Shown: positions 9,973 through 17,940 of the stretch, piece by piece
Layout: each line of letters starts with the position of its first letter
Position numbering within the stretch: position 1 is the stretch's first letter
NCBI RefSeq assembly: GCF_023617305.1
Contig: NZ_CP081485.1
Coordinates: 248,001-312,000, forward strand
Direction: 5' to 3'
Source: Methanobrevibacter sp. TLL-48-HuF1
GTDB lineage: Archaea; Methanobacteriota; Methanobacteria; Methanobacteriales; Methanobacteriaceae
DNA: 64,000 bases
Translations under genes and position numbers: made by a program
Notes under the pieces: model-generated
Database searches by the model: none
What the model saw: the letters and a program-made list of their open reading frames with translations, nothing else
What the model was told of the DNA's origin: nothing

Positions 9973-10078
9973 TGATCTTATTTTAGAAGGTGACCTGGAC
10001 CTGATTGAATTTGCTTATGATGTCGGAATAGGTGAGAAAAATTCAATGGGTTTTGGAATGGTTAAATTATTGAAATAA
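9938..10078 (+). pseudogene. cas6: C-terminal remnant of CRISPR endoribonuclease Cas6
   Basis: The plus frame from 9938 to the TAA at 10076-10078 ends with [20 protein letters not shown] followed directly by [14 protein letters not shown]. The pattern [26 protein letters not shown] is the Gly-rich C-terminal signature of Cas6, the RAMP-family RNase that processes CRISPR transcripts. The Gly-rich loop contacts the repeat RNA. Only about 46 codons remain. An in-frame stop lies just before 9938 and no start is available. No other cas gene or repeat array is visible in the window. I am confident of the family and infer that the gene is dead. Confidence 0.75.
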
Positions 10079-10082
10079 GTTA

Positions 10083-10120
10083 ATAAAAATAAAAAAAGAG
10101 TTAAGAGAAGATTTCTCCTA
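10083..10120 (-). terminator. Stem-loop and T-run after the adhesin-like gene
   Basis: On the minus strand the TAG stop is followed by a GGAGAA / TTCTCTT stem with a short loop. A T-rich run (TCTTTTTTTATTTTTATT) follows. This is a standard terminator layout. Confidence 0.5.
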
Positions 10121-12430
10121 ACTGATTGTAATTTTATTTCCAATCTGATAACTGTTCCATATTGAAGTGATGATATATTCTCCCCTGAGAAGTCGGATAT
10201 TTAAACTTGCAACACCATTATCTGCTGTTGTTTTATTGTAAAATACTCCGTTTACATTGAATATCACTGTCTGATTAGCTAAGGGTTTTCCCTGACCGTC
10301 AAGAACAGTTGCATTAAATTTACTGCCGTCCTTAAACTTCATGGACAAATCATCAGTAAGCAGGACACTTTTAACAACCACATTGTTTCCCACATCATAT
10401 CCTTCATATATTGCAGTTACAATATATTTTCCGGGATTCAAATTGATGTTTAGTGTTACTGTTTCATTTTCATCAACTGTTCTGTTATAAAATACTCCGT
10501 TTATGTTAAATGTTACAGTTTTACCAACAGCTAAGCTTCCGTCTTTATCATAGACTTTTGCTGTGTATTGTGTGCTGTTTTTATAATATTTGACTATATC
10601 ATGGTTTTCACAGATAAGTGCTTTGACAGTTATGTTGAAACCTTTTTTCTCATTGTTTACAGGATTGTATGCCGTTAAAATGTAGGTTCCTGGTCTTAAG
10701 TTAATGTTTAATTTTGCATAACCTGAATCATCAGTGTTTCTTGTGTAAAACACACCGTTGATATTGAATGTAACTGCCCTGTTAGCTAAAGGATTTCCTG
10801 AAGTATCAATGAATTTTGCATAATACTGTGTTGCATTTCTGAACATCTTTACAATATCCTTACTTTCAATAGTTTTTGATACGTTTATATTGACTTCTTT
10901 AGAATCACTGCCGAAACGTCCATTATAAGTTACTTTAGCCGGATATTCCCCAGACTCCAAATTAACTGCCAGTGAAGCAGCGCCTTTATCATCACTAACT
11001 TTTTTATAATCAACACCATTGATATTAATGATAACATTTTCACCAGCAATAGGATTACCATTAACATCTTTTAAGTATACATTAAGCCTTTCAGGACCTT
11101 TATAATATTTGTTTACATCATTTACCCAAAGTACGGCACCATAATCATTTGCAAATAGCTTATCGCTTCCGACAAAATTATTATCCAGTGAATGGTATAA
11201 ATCAACTTGTCCTGATTTAAGTGCCTTAAGAGAAATTGTGATGTAATTATTCATATCACAGTCATTTAAATTCCAAACTACAATGCGACCAGAATCCAAT
11301 CGGTAACTTCCTTTAGATACAGTTGCATTATTAAAATCAAATCCTTCAGGAATATCAAACTGAACTATCGGACTTGAATGAGCAATATAGTTAACCTGAT
11401 ATTTCAGCTCAATATTATCTCCAACAAGACATGAACTGACAGGAGTCAGTAATTTGAAAACTTCAATACTGCCGCCAAAAACATGAGTTCCCAAAAACAC
11501 TTTATCCCTGGCTAAGGGAAGGGAATTTCTTGAATGGAAATTACTGAAGTAATAAACATTATCTGCCATATGGGATGTTGATCGGCCAACACCTCTACCG
11601 TCATCATTTGATGCATAGGAATCTACTCCATAGGACAGTCCATCAGAAGAAGCAGTCAGCTTCCAGTGATAAGTCATTATATTCCTCCTATTGACACCAT
11701 AGCTGTCAGTATAAACTTTTTTAATAGCAGCATCAACCGGATTCAGACTGCTGTCATAACTGCCTTTTTGAGACATGGAATAAACATTAGGACATAAAAC
11801 ATACTGTCCTGGCTGCAGTTTAGAAACATGATACAAATTACTGAAAACAACACCATAGGTTCCGTCAGCCGCCTTAATTACAAAATGACCTAAAGAATAT
11901 CTGGACATTATCTTATAAATTCTTGAAAGATAATCATTTGTAATCTGATTGGTGACAACCATTTCAGAAGCTATGCTTTCAATCTGGCGAAATGCCGAAC
12001 CGTCAGTTACACCGCCATTACCAATAAGCCATCCGTTGGATGTGACAATTGCATGTGAAAAATAATCACCACTGGTTTTATATTGCTTCAGATAACCAAT
12101 ATCTCCCCAGCTACCGCTTTCAATATAAATATCAGCAGCATTTGCAGCATCACGCCTGACACAAATAACTCCTTCATTATCACTTACCTGAAGAACAGCT
12201 GAACTGCATTCACTTAAATTAATCAAATCATCAGCAGTCTGACCTGTGTCCTGTCTTACGGCACCGTCTGCATAGTGTTCTGCATCAGTGTTAGTATCCA
12301 ACACCACATTATCATTAAATGACAATTCATTTAAATCCTGACTAGCTACAGCATCATCCTGCGCACTGACTGAAGTTATAGCTATCAGAAAAACAAAAAA
12401 AACTAAAATAAAATACTTTTTATTGAACAT
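10118..12430 (-). CDS. Secreted adhesin-like protein with unassigned N-terminal domain, DUF11-like domain and four Ig-like repeats
   Basis: About 770 residues. A signal peptide (YFILVFFVFLIAITSVSAQ) comes first. A domain of about 230 residues follows with LSECSSAVLQVSDNEGV, SNGWLIGNGG and GHFVIKAADGTYGVVFSN. I cannot assign it firmly; the Cys-Ser start and the later motifs faintly recall Ntn-hydrolase acyltransferases. Next is a DUF11-like beta-sandwich (VGDNIELKYQVNYIA, IPEGFDFNNATV). Four Ig-like repeats with VTFNINGVFY and LNINLRPGTY end the protein, very like those of the adhesin at 2.5-5.8 kb. The ATG at 12428-12430 is preferred because GGTGA lies 5 nt upstream. Confidence 0.8.
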   Translation of the reverse strand: MFNKKYFILVFFVFLIAITSVSAQDDAVASQDLNELSFNDNVVLDTNTDAEHYADGAVRQDTGQTADDLINLSECSSAVLQVSDNEGVICVRRDAANAADIYIESGSWGDIGYLKQYKTSGDYFSHAIVTSNGWLIGNGGVTDGSAFRQIESIASEMVVTNQITNDYLSRIYKIMSRYSLGHFVIKAADGTYGVVFSNLYHVSKLQPGQYVLCPNVYSMSQKGSYDSSLNPVDAAIKKVYTDSYGVNRRNIMTYHWKLTASSDGLSYGVDSYASNDDGRGVGRSTSHMADNVYYFSNFHSRNSLPLARDKVFLGTHVFGGSIEVFKLLTPVSSCLVGDNIELKYQVNYIAHSSPIVQFDIPEGFDFNNATVSKGSYRLDSGRIVVWNLNDCDMNNYITISLKALKSGQVDLYHSLDNNFVGSDKLFANDYGAVLWVNDVNKYYKGPERLNVYLKDVNGNPIAGENVIININGVDYKKVSDDKGAASLAVNLESGEYPAKVTYNGRFGSDSKEVNINVSKTIESKDIVKMFRNATQYYAKFIDTSGNPLANRAVTFNINGVFYTRNTDDSGYAKLNINLRPGTYILTAYNPVNNEKKGFNITVKALICENHDIVKYYKNSTQYTAKVYDKDGSLAVGKTVTFNINGVFYNRTVDENETVTLNINLNPGKYIVTAIYEGYDVGNNVVVKSVLLTDDLSMKFKDGSKFNATVLDGQGKPLANQTVIFNVNGVFYNKTTADNGVASLNIRLLRGEYIITSIWNSYQIGNKITIS

Positions 12431-12644
12431 GAATTCACCTACAATCAATATTAATAGTTATAGTAATGATTGTATTAAAATATATGACATTTATTATGAA
12501 ATTCAAATGTGTTTTTAGAAATCCAAATCAGCATATGGATTCAACTAAAAAACAGAAAATATCCGAAAACTAAAAAATTCAGCACTAGTTTCTTTTATAA
12601 TCCCATATATAAAAATAGTTTTTTTAATGATTATTAAATAATAG

Positions 12645-13169
12645 TTAAAAGTAATATTGCGATTTGATTTCGAACATTCTGATTTTGAAAAATACAAATT
12701 AGGGGAATTGGTTGAAAATGTTGTTGCTGGAGCAACTCCTAAAACATCAGTAGAAGAATATTGGGATGGGGGAAATATACCTTGGTTATCTTCAGGTGAA
12801 GTTCATAAGAAATATGTCTATTTCACTGATAAATTTATTACTTCTGAAGGATATAATAATTCAAGTACTAAATTAGTCCCAAAAAATTCAGTTTTAATTG
12901 CTTTAGCAGGTCAAGGAAAAACAAGAGGTACTGTAGCAATAAATAAAATTGAATTATGTACAAATCAATCAATAGCGTCAATTATTCCTAATGATAATTT
13001 GTATTACAAATTTTTATTCTATTATCTTGAATCTAAATATGATTATCTTAGAGCATTATCAAGTTCAGATGGAGGTCGTGGTGGTTTAAATTTAAAATTA
13101 ATTCGTTCAATACCTATTCAGATACCTTCTGTTGATGAACAAAAAGTTATTTCTAACTTTATTAATTCA
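12645..13169 (+). pseudogene. hsdS: Silent type I specificity gene hsdS, first half (TRD1'), no start codon
   Basis: The frame opens after a TAG at 12642 and reads LKVILRFDFEHSDFEKYKLG, then ENVVAGATPKTSVEEYWDGG and VDEQKVISNFINS. This is a target-recognition domain of type I specificity subunits. It matches the start of the active hsdS (LRFSGFTDEWKKSNLG) but lacks the leading MSEEKLVPK and any ATG. There is no ribosome binding site or clear promoter, so it looks like an unexpressed storage copy. The stretch ATTGCGATTT at 12656-12665 is repeated inverted at 17892-17901 in the active gene. An insertion sequence interrupts the frame at 13170. Confidence 0.85.
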
Positions 13170-14957
13170 GGGTGTCCGCCAAAATTGAATTTTGGCTGAC
13201 TTGTTGATTTTTTTTAAAATATTGTTACATCAAGTTTTAATTGGTTTTTAATGGATGTGCTTTCGCAGAAATCTTCTAAATCTTCTGTTGTGTTTTTTAT
13301 TTCTTGTTTTATGTTGTGTAGTCGTATTAAATTATATGCTAATGCATCTAAGTTTATTCTTTCTTCTGTTTTTACCATTCCGATGACTACTTCTTTTTCT
13401 ATTTGGAATTGTTCTTTGAATATTCCAAATGGTCCTTCAACGCTTGATCTTTTGCTATATTCGTCTTTATATTCCTGTTTTTCCATTTTTTCGTTCATTG
13501 CTTTTTGCATTTCTGATCCGTATTCTGTGATGGTTTTGTGTGTTTGTTTGCCTGTTAAGCATTTGTTTCGTGCTTTGCAGTTTTTACAGGCTTCATAATT
13601 GTTGTAGAGTCTTTTTATTTTGTCTGGTTTTTCTGGATCTTTGTGTGGTTCGATGTATTTTGCGAAAAAGTGCATATATTGATTTTTTGGGCATTTGAAT
13701 GCATCTAATTCATAATCATATTCAAAATGGTCTTTATGGTATGGATTTGGATTTAATTTTCCTATTTTTTCTTTACTTTGCTTTCTATTTGGTATTAAAC
13801 CATCTATTTTTTTATCTGCTAAGTATGATAGTGATATTTGGTTTAAGTATATTGTATCGGCACTTATATACTTTGGTGTGGTGTTAATGTTTCTTATTGC
13901 TCTTTCTGCGATTATTGGTAGTTCGTAGTGGTCTGTCGGGTTTTGTGTGACGTTTATTGCACAGATTAATTTGGTATCATAATCGACTGCAGATTGGATA
14001 TTATAAGCAACCATGAAGTTTCCTTTCTTTCCTTTCATAAATCTTGCTTCTATATCATTTACTGGAATTTTATCCTGTCCTGTGAATGTAAATTGTGTTT
14101 TTATTCCATATAATAGTTCTAATTTATCTTCATCATCTATGTCTTTCTTTTCCAATAATCTTTGAGCAGGTTTGTGAAGTTTTTCAAGACATTCAGGGTC
14201 AATAGGTCGTCCTTCGTAGTAATCGATCAATATTTGAGTTTCTTTTTTTGTAATGGTGTTGTTGTTGGAATTGTATGCTTTTTTGATGGTTCCATCAATG
14301 GCAACGTGATTAAATTCAGTGAATCCTTCATCAAAGGCCTTTTTTAATGTCATTTGCAGCAATACTTCAAAATAATGGCCATATTCTCTTCGATATCTTT
14401 GGATTGATCTTTCAGAAGGTCTAATATCATCGCACACGTATTTAAATATATCATGGTATCGCGCCATATCTGCAATTATTGATGTTCTATCAATATGTTG
14501 GATTTTGGCATAAATAAGCAATTTTAACATGGAATCCACTGGAAGGGAGTCTCTTCCTTTCTTTTTCTTGGGTTCTTTGATATTTAAAAGTGGAAAAACT
14601 TCTTCAACAAATTCAACAACAAAACGAGAAATATGATTCTCCGGAACATTCCAATCAAGAGTATTAATGCCCAATTTTGCCTGATTCCTATCAAACTTTC
14701 TTTTAACCATAAATAACAACACCAAAACAACTTATATCTAATATAAAATATGTACAACAAAGTATATAAACTTAACTGTCTTAAAACCATTAAAAATCAA
14801 AAATAAGAATAAAATAAAACTAAACAATAATTTAAAAAATAATTAAACCAAATAAAATAAAATAAACAAAAATTAATTGAAATATATTAAAAATAATAAA
14901 AATTAAGCCCAAAAATTTTTTTGACGAAAAATCAAAAATCAATTTTGGCGGACACCC
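13170..14957. mobile_element. Insertion sequence, copy 1 (IS1182-like), 1,788 bp, inserted in silent hsdS
   Basis: The ends are terminal inverted repeats beginning GGGTGTCCGCCAAAATTGA, about 25 bp with one mismatch (13170-13194 and 14933-14957). A 4-bp target duplication TTCA flanks the element (13166-13169 and 14958-14961). It carries one transposase gene on the minus strand. The element matches the copy at 43928-45715 in length, ends and transposase sequence. Removing the element and one TTCA restores the hsdS frame exactly, with INS joined to IDKKITILERK, so the insertion is recent and simple. Confidence 0.93.
13214..14710 (-). CDS. Transposase, IS1182-like DDE family (copy 1)
   Basis: A 498-residue protein starting MVKRKFDRNQAKLG. 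The N-terminal part (HISRFVVEFVEEVF to LPVDSMLKLLIYA) matches the DUF772-type region of IS1182/IS5-like transposases. Acidic catalytic candidates are in HVAIDGTIKKAYNSN (about residue 140) and KYISADTIYLNQ (about 288), with Glu in SSVEGPFGIFKEQF (about 430). A Cys cluster, CKNCKARNKCLTGK, is present. The ATG at 14708-14710 is preferred; upstream in-frame codons give MVLLF and extend only slightly. The gene is identical in translation to the one at 43972-45468 and runs against the hsdS reading direction. Confidence 0.9.
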   Translation of the reverse strand: MVKRKFDRNQAKLGINTLDWNVPENHISRFVVEFVEEVFPLLNIKEPKKKKGRDSLPVDSMLKLLIYAKIQHIDRTSIIADMARYHDIFKYVCDDIRPSERSIQRYRREYGHYFEVLLQMTLKKAFDEGFTEFNHVAIDGTIKKAYNSNNNTITKKETQILIDYYEGRPIDPECLEKLHKPAQRLLEKKDIDDEDKLELLYGIKTQFTFTGQDKIPVNDIEARFMKGKKGNFMVAYNIQSAVDYDTKLICAINVTQNPTDHYELPIIAERAIRNINTTPKYISADTIYLNQISLSYLADKKIDGLIPNRKQSKEKIGKLNPNPYHKDHFEYDYELDAFKCPKNQYMHFFAKYIEPHKDPEKPDKIKRLYNNYEACKNCKARNKCLTGKQTHKTITEYGSEMQKAMNEKMEKQEYKDEYSKRSSVEGPFGIFKEQFQIEKEVVIGMVKTEERINLDALAYNLIRLHNIKQEIKNTTEDLEDFCESTSIKNQLKLDVTIF

Positions 14958-14961
14958 TTCA

Positions 14962-15618
14962 ATAGACAAAAAAATAACAATATTAGAAAGAAAATATGAA
15001 TCATACCAAGATTTCAAAAAGTATTTGATGCAACAGATTTTTGCACAAAAATTAAGATTTGATTTTAAAGATGAATGGAAACAATATAAATTAAAAGATT
15101 TATTAAGTGTAAAATCATCTAGTATTTCAATTAATCAATTGGAGGATAATACTGGAACCTATCCATTATATGGGGCCAGTGGATTTTTAAAGAATATTGA
15201 TTTTTGTGAAATGGAAACCGATTATATTTCTATTGTTAAAGATGGTTCAGGAGTTGGAAATTTAAGTTATCATGAAAAGAATTCATCTATTGTGAATACT
15301 TCCCAATATCTATTGCCTAAAAAGAATTTTGATATTCATTTTCTTTATTATCTTTTACAAACATTAAATTTGTTAAAATATGTTAATGGGTCATCTATTC
15401 CCCATATTTATTTCAAAGATTATTGTATTGAGAAAGTAAATGTCCCTAGTTTGCCTGAACAGCAACAAATTGGAAAATTATTAGTAGATGCCGATAAAAC
15501 TTTGGAAAATATTAATAATTGCATTAATATAACACAAGAATTTAAAAAAGGATTACTCCAGCAAATGTTTGTTGTACAATTAATTTTATCATTATTACAA
15601 AATAAGAAACATATCTAA
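14962..15618 (+). pseudogene. hsdS: Silent hsdS, second half (central coiled coil, TRD2' and C-terminus)
   Basis: This continues the frame broken by the insertion sequence: IDKKITILERKYESYQDFKK, then YLMQQIFAQKLRFDFKDEW, a second recognition domain (LEDNTGTYPLYGASGFLKNI) and FKKGLLQQMFV. The conserved helical spacer and the end match the active hsdS closely. The 49 bp at 15013-15061 match 17297-17345 in inverted orientation with 4 mismatches. The 33 bp at 15541-15573 match 16713-16745 inverted with 3 mismatches. The active gene stops after MFV, but this copy reads on for 13 more residues. The first internal start is TTG/ATG at 15025-15030, which would give only a half subunit. Confidence 0.85.
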
Positions 15619-15631
15619 AAATGGTGTTTTA

Positions 15632-16627
15632 ATGAAAACTAAAATTATAACCAATATTCAAACAGACATGAAACCTTTTTTAGATAAAAACCAGCTGAAA
15701 AAATTAGAAAATACTTTAAAACAAAATTTAGAACATTTTGATGTAATAAAAAAAGACAAAATTTTAACATCAATTGAATCTAAGAAAAATCAAGACCTTG
15801 TTTTAAATTTTCTATCAGCAAAACAAGTAGAAGGCTGCTCACAAAGAACAGTAACATATTATAGGACAACAATAATAAAAATGCTTGATAAAATTAAAAA
15901 GAAAATAGAACATATTACAACAGACGATTTAAGAACCTATCTTGCAAACTATAAAAAAGAAACAAATTCATCCAAAATAACCATCGACAATGTAAGAAGA
16001 GTTTTATCTAGCTTTTTTAGCTGGTTAGAAGACGAAGACTATATTGTCAAAAATCCTGTAAGACGTATTCATAAAATAAAAACAAGAAAAACTGTAAAAG
16101 AAGTTTTGACTGATGAAAACTTCGAAATATTAAGAGACACCTGTAATAATATTAGAGATCTTGCAATGGTTGAACTTTTAAATTCAACTGGAATACGTGT
16201 TGGAGAACTTGTAAACTTAAATATAGATGATGTATTTTTTAATGAACGTGAATGTATTGTTTTGGGAAAAGGTGATAGTGAAAGAACTGTATATTTTGAT
16301 GCTAAAACAAAAATACATTTAATGAACTATTTAGAAACACGTAAAGATGAAAATCCTGCATTATTTGTCTCATTTAAAAAACCATACAATCGTTTGGGAA
16401 TAAATGGTGTTGAGCGAAGAATACGTGAACTTGGAAAGCAAGCCAATATCAAAAGAGTCCACCCCCATAAATTCAGAAGAACTATGGCAACAAATGCAAT
16501 TGACAAAGGAATGCCAATAGAACAAGTACAAAAACTATTAGGACATGTACAAATAGATACAACAATGCACTATGCTATGGTTAATCAGAACAATGTGAAA
16601 AACTCACATAGAAAATATTTAAGTTAA
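15632..16627 (+). CDS. Tyrosine site-specific recombinase (XerC/D-like), likely hsdS invertase
   Basis: A 331-residue integrase-type recombinase. The N-terminal SAM-like core-binding domain includes VEGCSQRTVTYYRTTIIKML. The catalytic domain shows the Arg in NSTGIRVGELVNL, the H-x-x-R box in HPHKFRRTMATNA, the His in KLLGHVQIDTT and the presumed nucleophile Tyr in MHYAMVN, so all key residues are present. GGTG lies just upstream of the ATG. The gene starts 14 bp after the silent hsdS and lies between two oppositely oriented hsdS copies. That is the layout of recombinases that flip type I specificity genes in bacteria. That it acts on these repeats is inference. Confidence 0.92.
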   Translation: MKTKIITNIQTDMKPFLDKNQLKKLENTLKQNLEHFDVIKKDKILTSIESKKNQDLVLNFLSAKQVEGCSQRTVTYYRTTIIKMLDKIKKKIEHITTDDLRTYLANYKKETNSSKITIDNVRRVLSSFFSWLEDEDYIVKNPVRRIHKIKTRKTVKEVLTDENFEILRDTCNNIRDLAMVELLNSTGIRVGELVNLNIDDVFFNERECIVLGKGDSERTVYFDAKTKIHLMNYLETRKDENPALFVSFKKPYNRLGINGVERRIRELGKQANIKRVHPHKFRRTMATNAIDKGMPIEQVQKLLGHVQIDTTMHYAMVNQNNVKNSHRKYLS

Positions 16628-16635
16628 AAAAAGAT

Positions 16636-16684
16636 TTATAAAATAGAATTAAGATTTTAAAGTCCTAATAGTTCTATTTTATAA
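16636..16684. repeat. 13-bp perfect inverted repeat between recombinase and active hsdS
   Basis: Arms TTATAAAATAGAA (16636-16648) and TTCTATTTTATAA (16672-16684) enclose a 23-bp centre. The repeat lies between the convergent recombinase and hsdS genes. It may be a two-way terminator, or a site belonging to the inversion system. The sequence alone cannot separate these. Confidence 0.6.
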
Positions 16685-16709
16685 TTTAATTTTTATCCAT
16701 AAATAAAAT

Positions 16710-17927
16710 TTAAACAAACATTTGCTGGAGAAGACCTTTTTTAAATAATGTTATTTCTTCTAATTGTTTTTTATTATAATCAATTTTATTATCAATTGAA
16801 ACAAATAAATCATGTATTTTATTGATTTCTGATTCATTTGTAGGTATATTAAATTTAAACTTTTCTAAATCAGAATTTTTAAGATTATTGATGTTAGTTC
16901 CAGCTAAAATTAAATATAAATTTTTTTTATAGCTTTCTGTTTGGAATAAATATTTTGCTAATTTATTTTCAGTTCTGAAAATACTACAAAAAGCTCCAAC
17001 AGTAACTTTATTCTCATAATTGCCGGTGTATTCTGCTGATTTTCCAACTAATCTTCTAGTTCCATTACTCATACAGATCACAATATCATTTTTCTGTAAT
17101 TCTAATTCTTTTTTACAATCTTTATCAACAAATTGAAGTCCATCTTCTGAAAAATCTAAAACATTGCCCTGGATATTATTTGACCTTAATACTAATAATC
17201 CTTCATCTGCAACATTAGTAGAATTATAAGAGTGTCCTCTGTAAAAGGTTCCAATATCTTTTAATGAAATTTCTTTCCAACAGCTATCACTATCTGCAAA
17301 TCTTAATTTCTGTGTGAAAATCTGTTGCATCAAATACTTCTTGAATTCTTGATAAAATTGATGCTTCCTTTCTAATAAATCAATTTTCTTGTCGATCGAA
17401 GTTAAAAAATTTGAAATTTTATTTTGTTCATCTAAAGAAGGTAAAATTATAGGTAATTTTTTATATTCATTAGAATTAATACCTGGTTGACCTGAACGTA
17501 CAGACATTATGCTTACCCAATTTAAATATTCCTCCTTCAGAGTGTTATAAAAAATAAACTTTGGATTAGCATTATCAATATGAAATTTAATTAAAAAACC
17601 TGCAAAATATAAATTTCTATCATTATCATCATAAAGATAAGTTTTTCCAGTACTTGCACCAGTCCTAGCAAAAACTATATCTCCTTTCTTTAATTTATAT
17701 TTATCTTCCAAATCTCCATCAGGAGAGGTTAATGGATTTGGAATGAATTTATTTGATGTTTCAGATATGTCTGTAATTCTAATATACTTATTAAATCCAT
17801 CATAATCTTTTGCCGCAGAGTTCATGCCATACATTTCATTAGATGAAATATTTCCTAAATTAGATTTTTTCCATTCATCAGTAAATCCGCTAAATCGCAA
17901 TTTAGGAACTAATTTTTCTTCACTCAT
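16710..17927 (-). CDS. hsdS: Type I restriction-modification specificity subunit HsdS (expressed copy)
   Basis: A 405-residue S subunit that sets the DNA target of the HsdR/HsdM complex. It starts MSEEKLVPKLRFSGFTDEWK. TRD1 (about residues 20-160) ends in LPSLDEQNKISNFLTSIDKK. The conserved helix ERKHQFYQEFKKYLMQQIFTQ follows, then TRD2 (about 215-370), then a second helix ending FKKGLLQQMFV. It starts 13 bp after the hsdM stop and belongs to the hsdM operon. Three stretches (5' end, centre, 3' end) are repeated inverted in the silent copy at 12.6-15.6 kb. The recognition domains themselves differ, so inversion would swap specificity. Confidence 0.93.
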   Translation of the reverse strand: MSEEKLVPKLRFSGFTDEWKKSNLGNISSNEMYGMNSAAKDYDGFNKYIRITDISETSNKFIPNPLTSPDGDLEDKYKLKKGDIVFARTGASTGKTYLYDDNDRNLYFAGFLIKFHIDNANPKFIFYNTLKEEYLNWVSIMSVRSGQPGINSNEYKKLPIILPSLDEQNKISNFLTSIDKKIDLLERKHQFYQEFKKYLMQQIFTQKLRFADSDSCWKEISLKDIGTFYRGHSYNSTNVADEGLLVLRSNNIQGNVLDFSEDGLQFVDKDCKKELELQKNDIVICMSNGTRRLVGKSAEYTGNYENKVTVGAFCSIFRTENKLAKYLFQTESYKKNLYLILAGTNINNLKNSDLEKFKFNIPTNESEINKIHDLFVSIDNKIDYNKKQLEEITLFKKGLLQQMFV

Positions 17928-17940
17928 ACAAAATCAATCC

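Noticed and set aside
12657-13199. First hsdS piece as a functional small gene
   Set aside because: It begins with TTG without a ribosome-binding site, and its last residues are encoded by the IS end.
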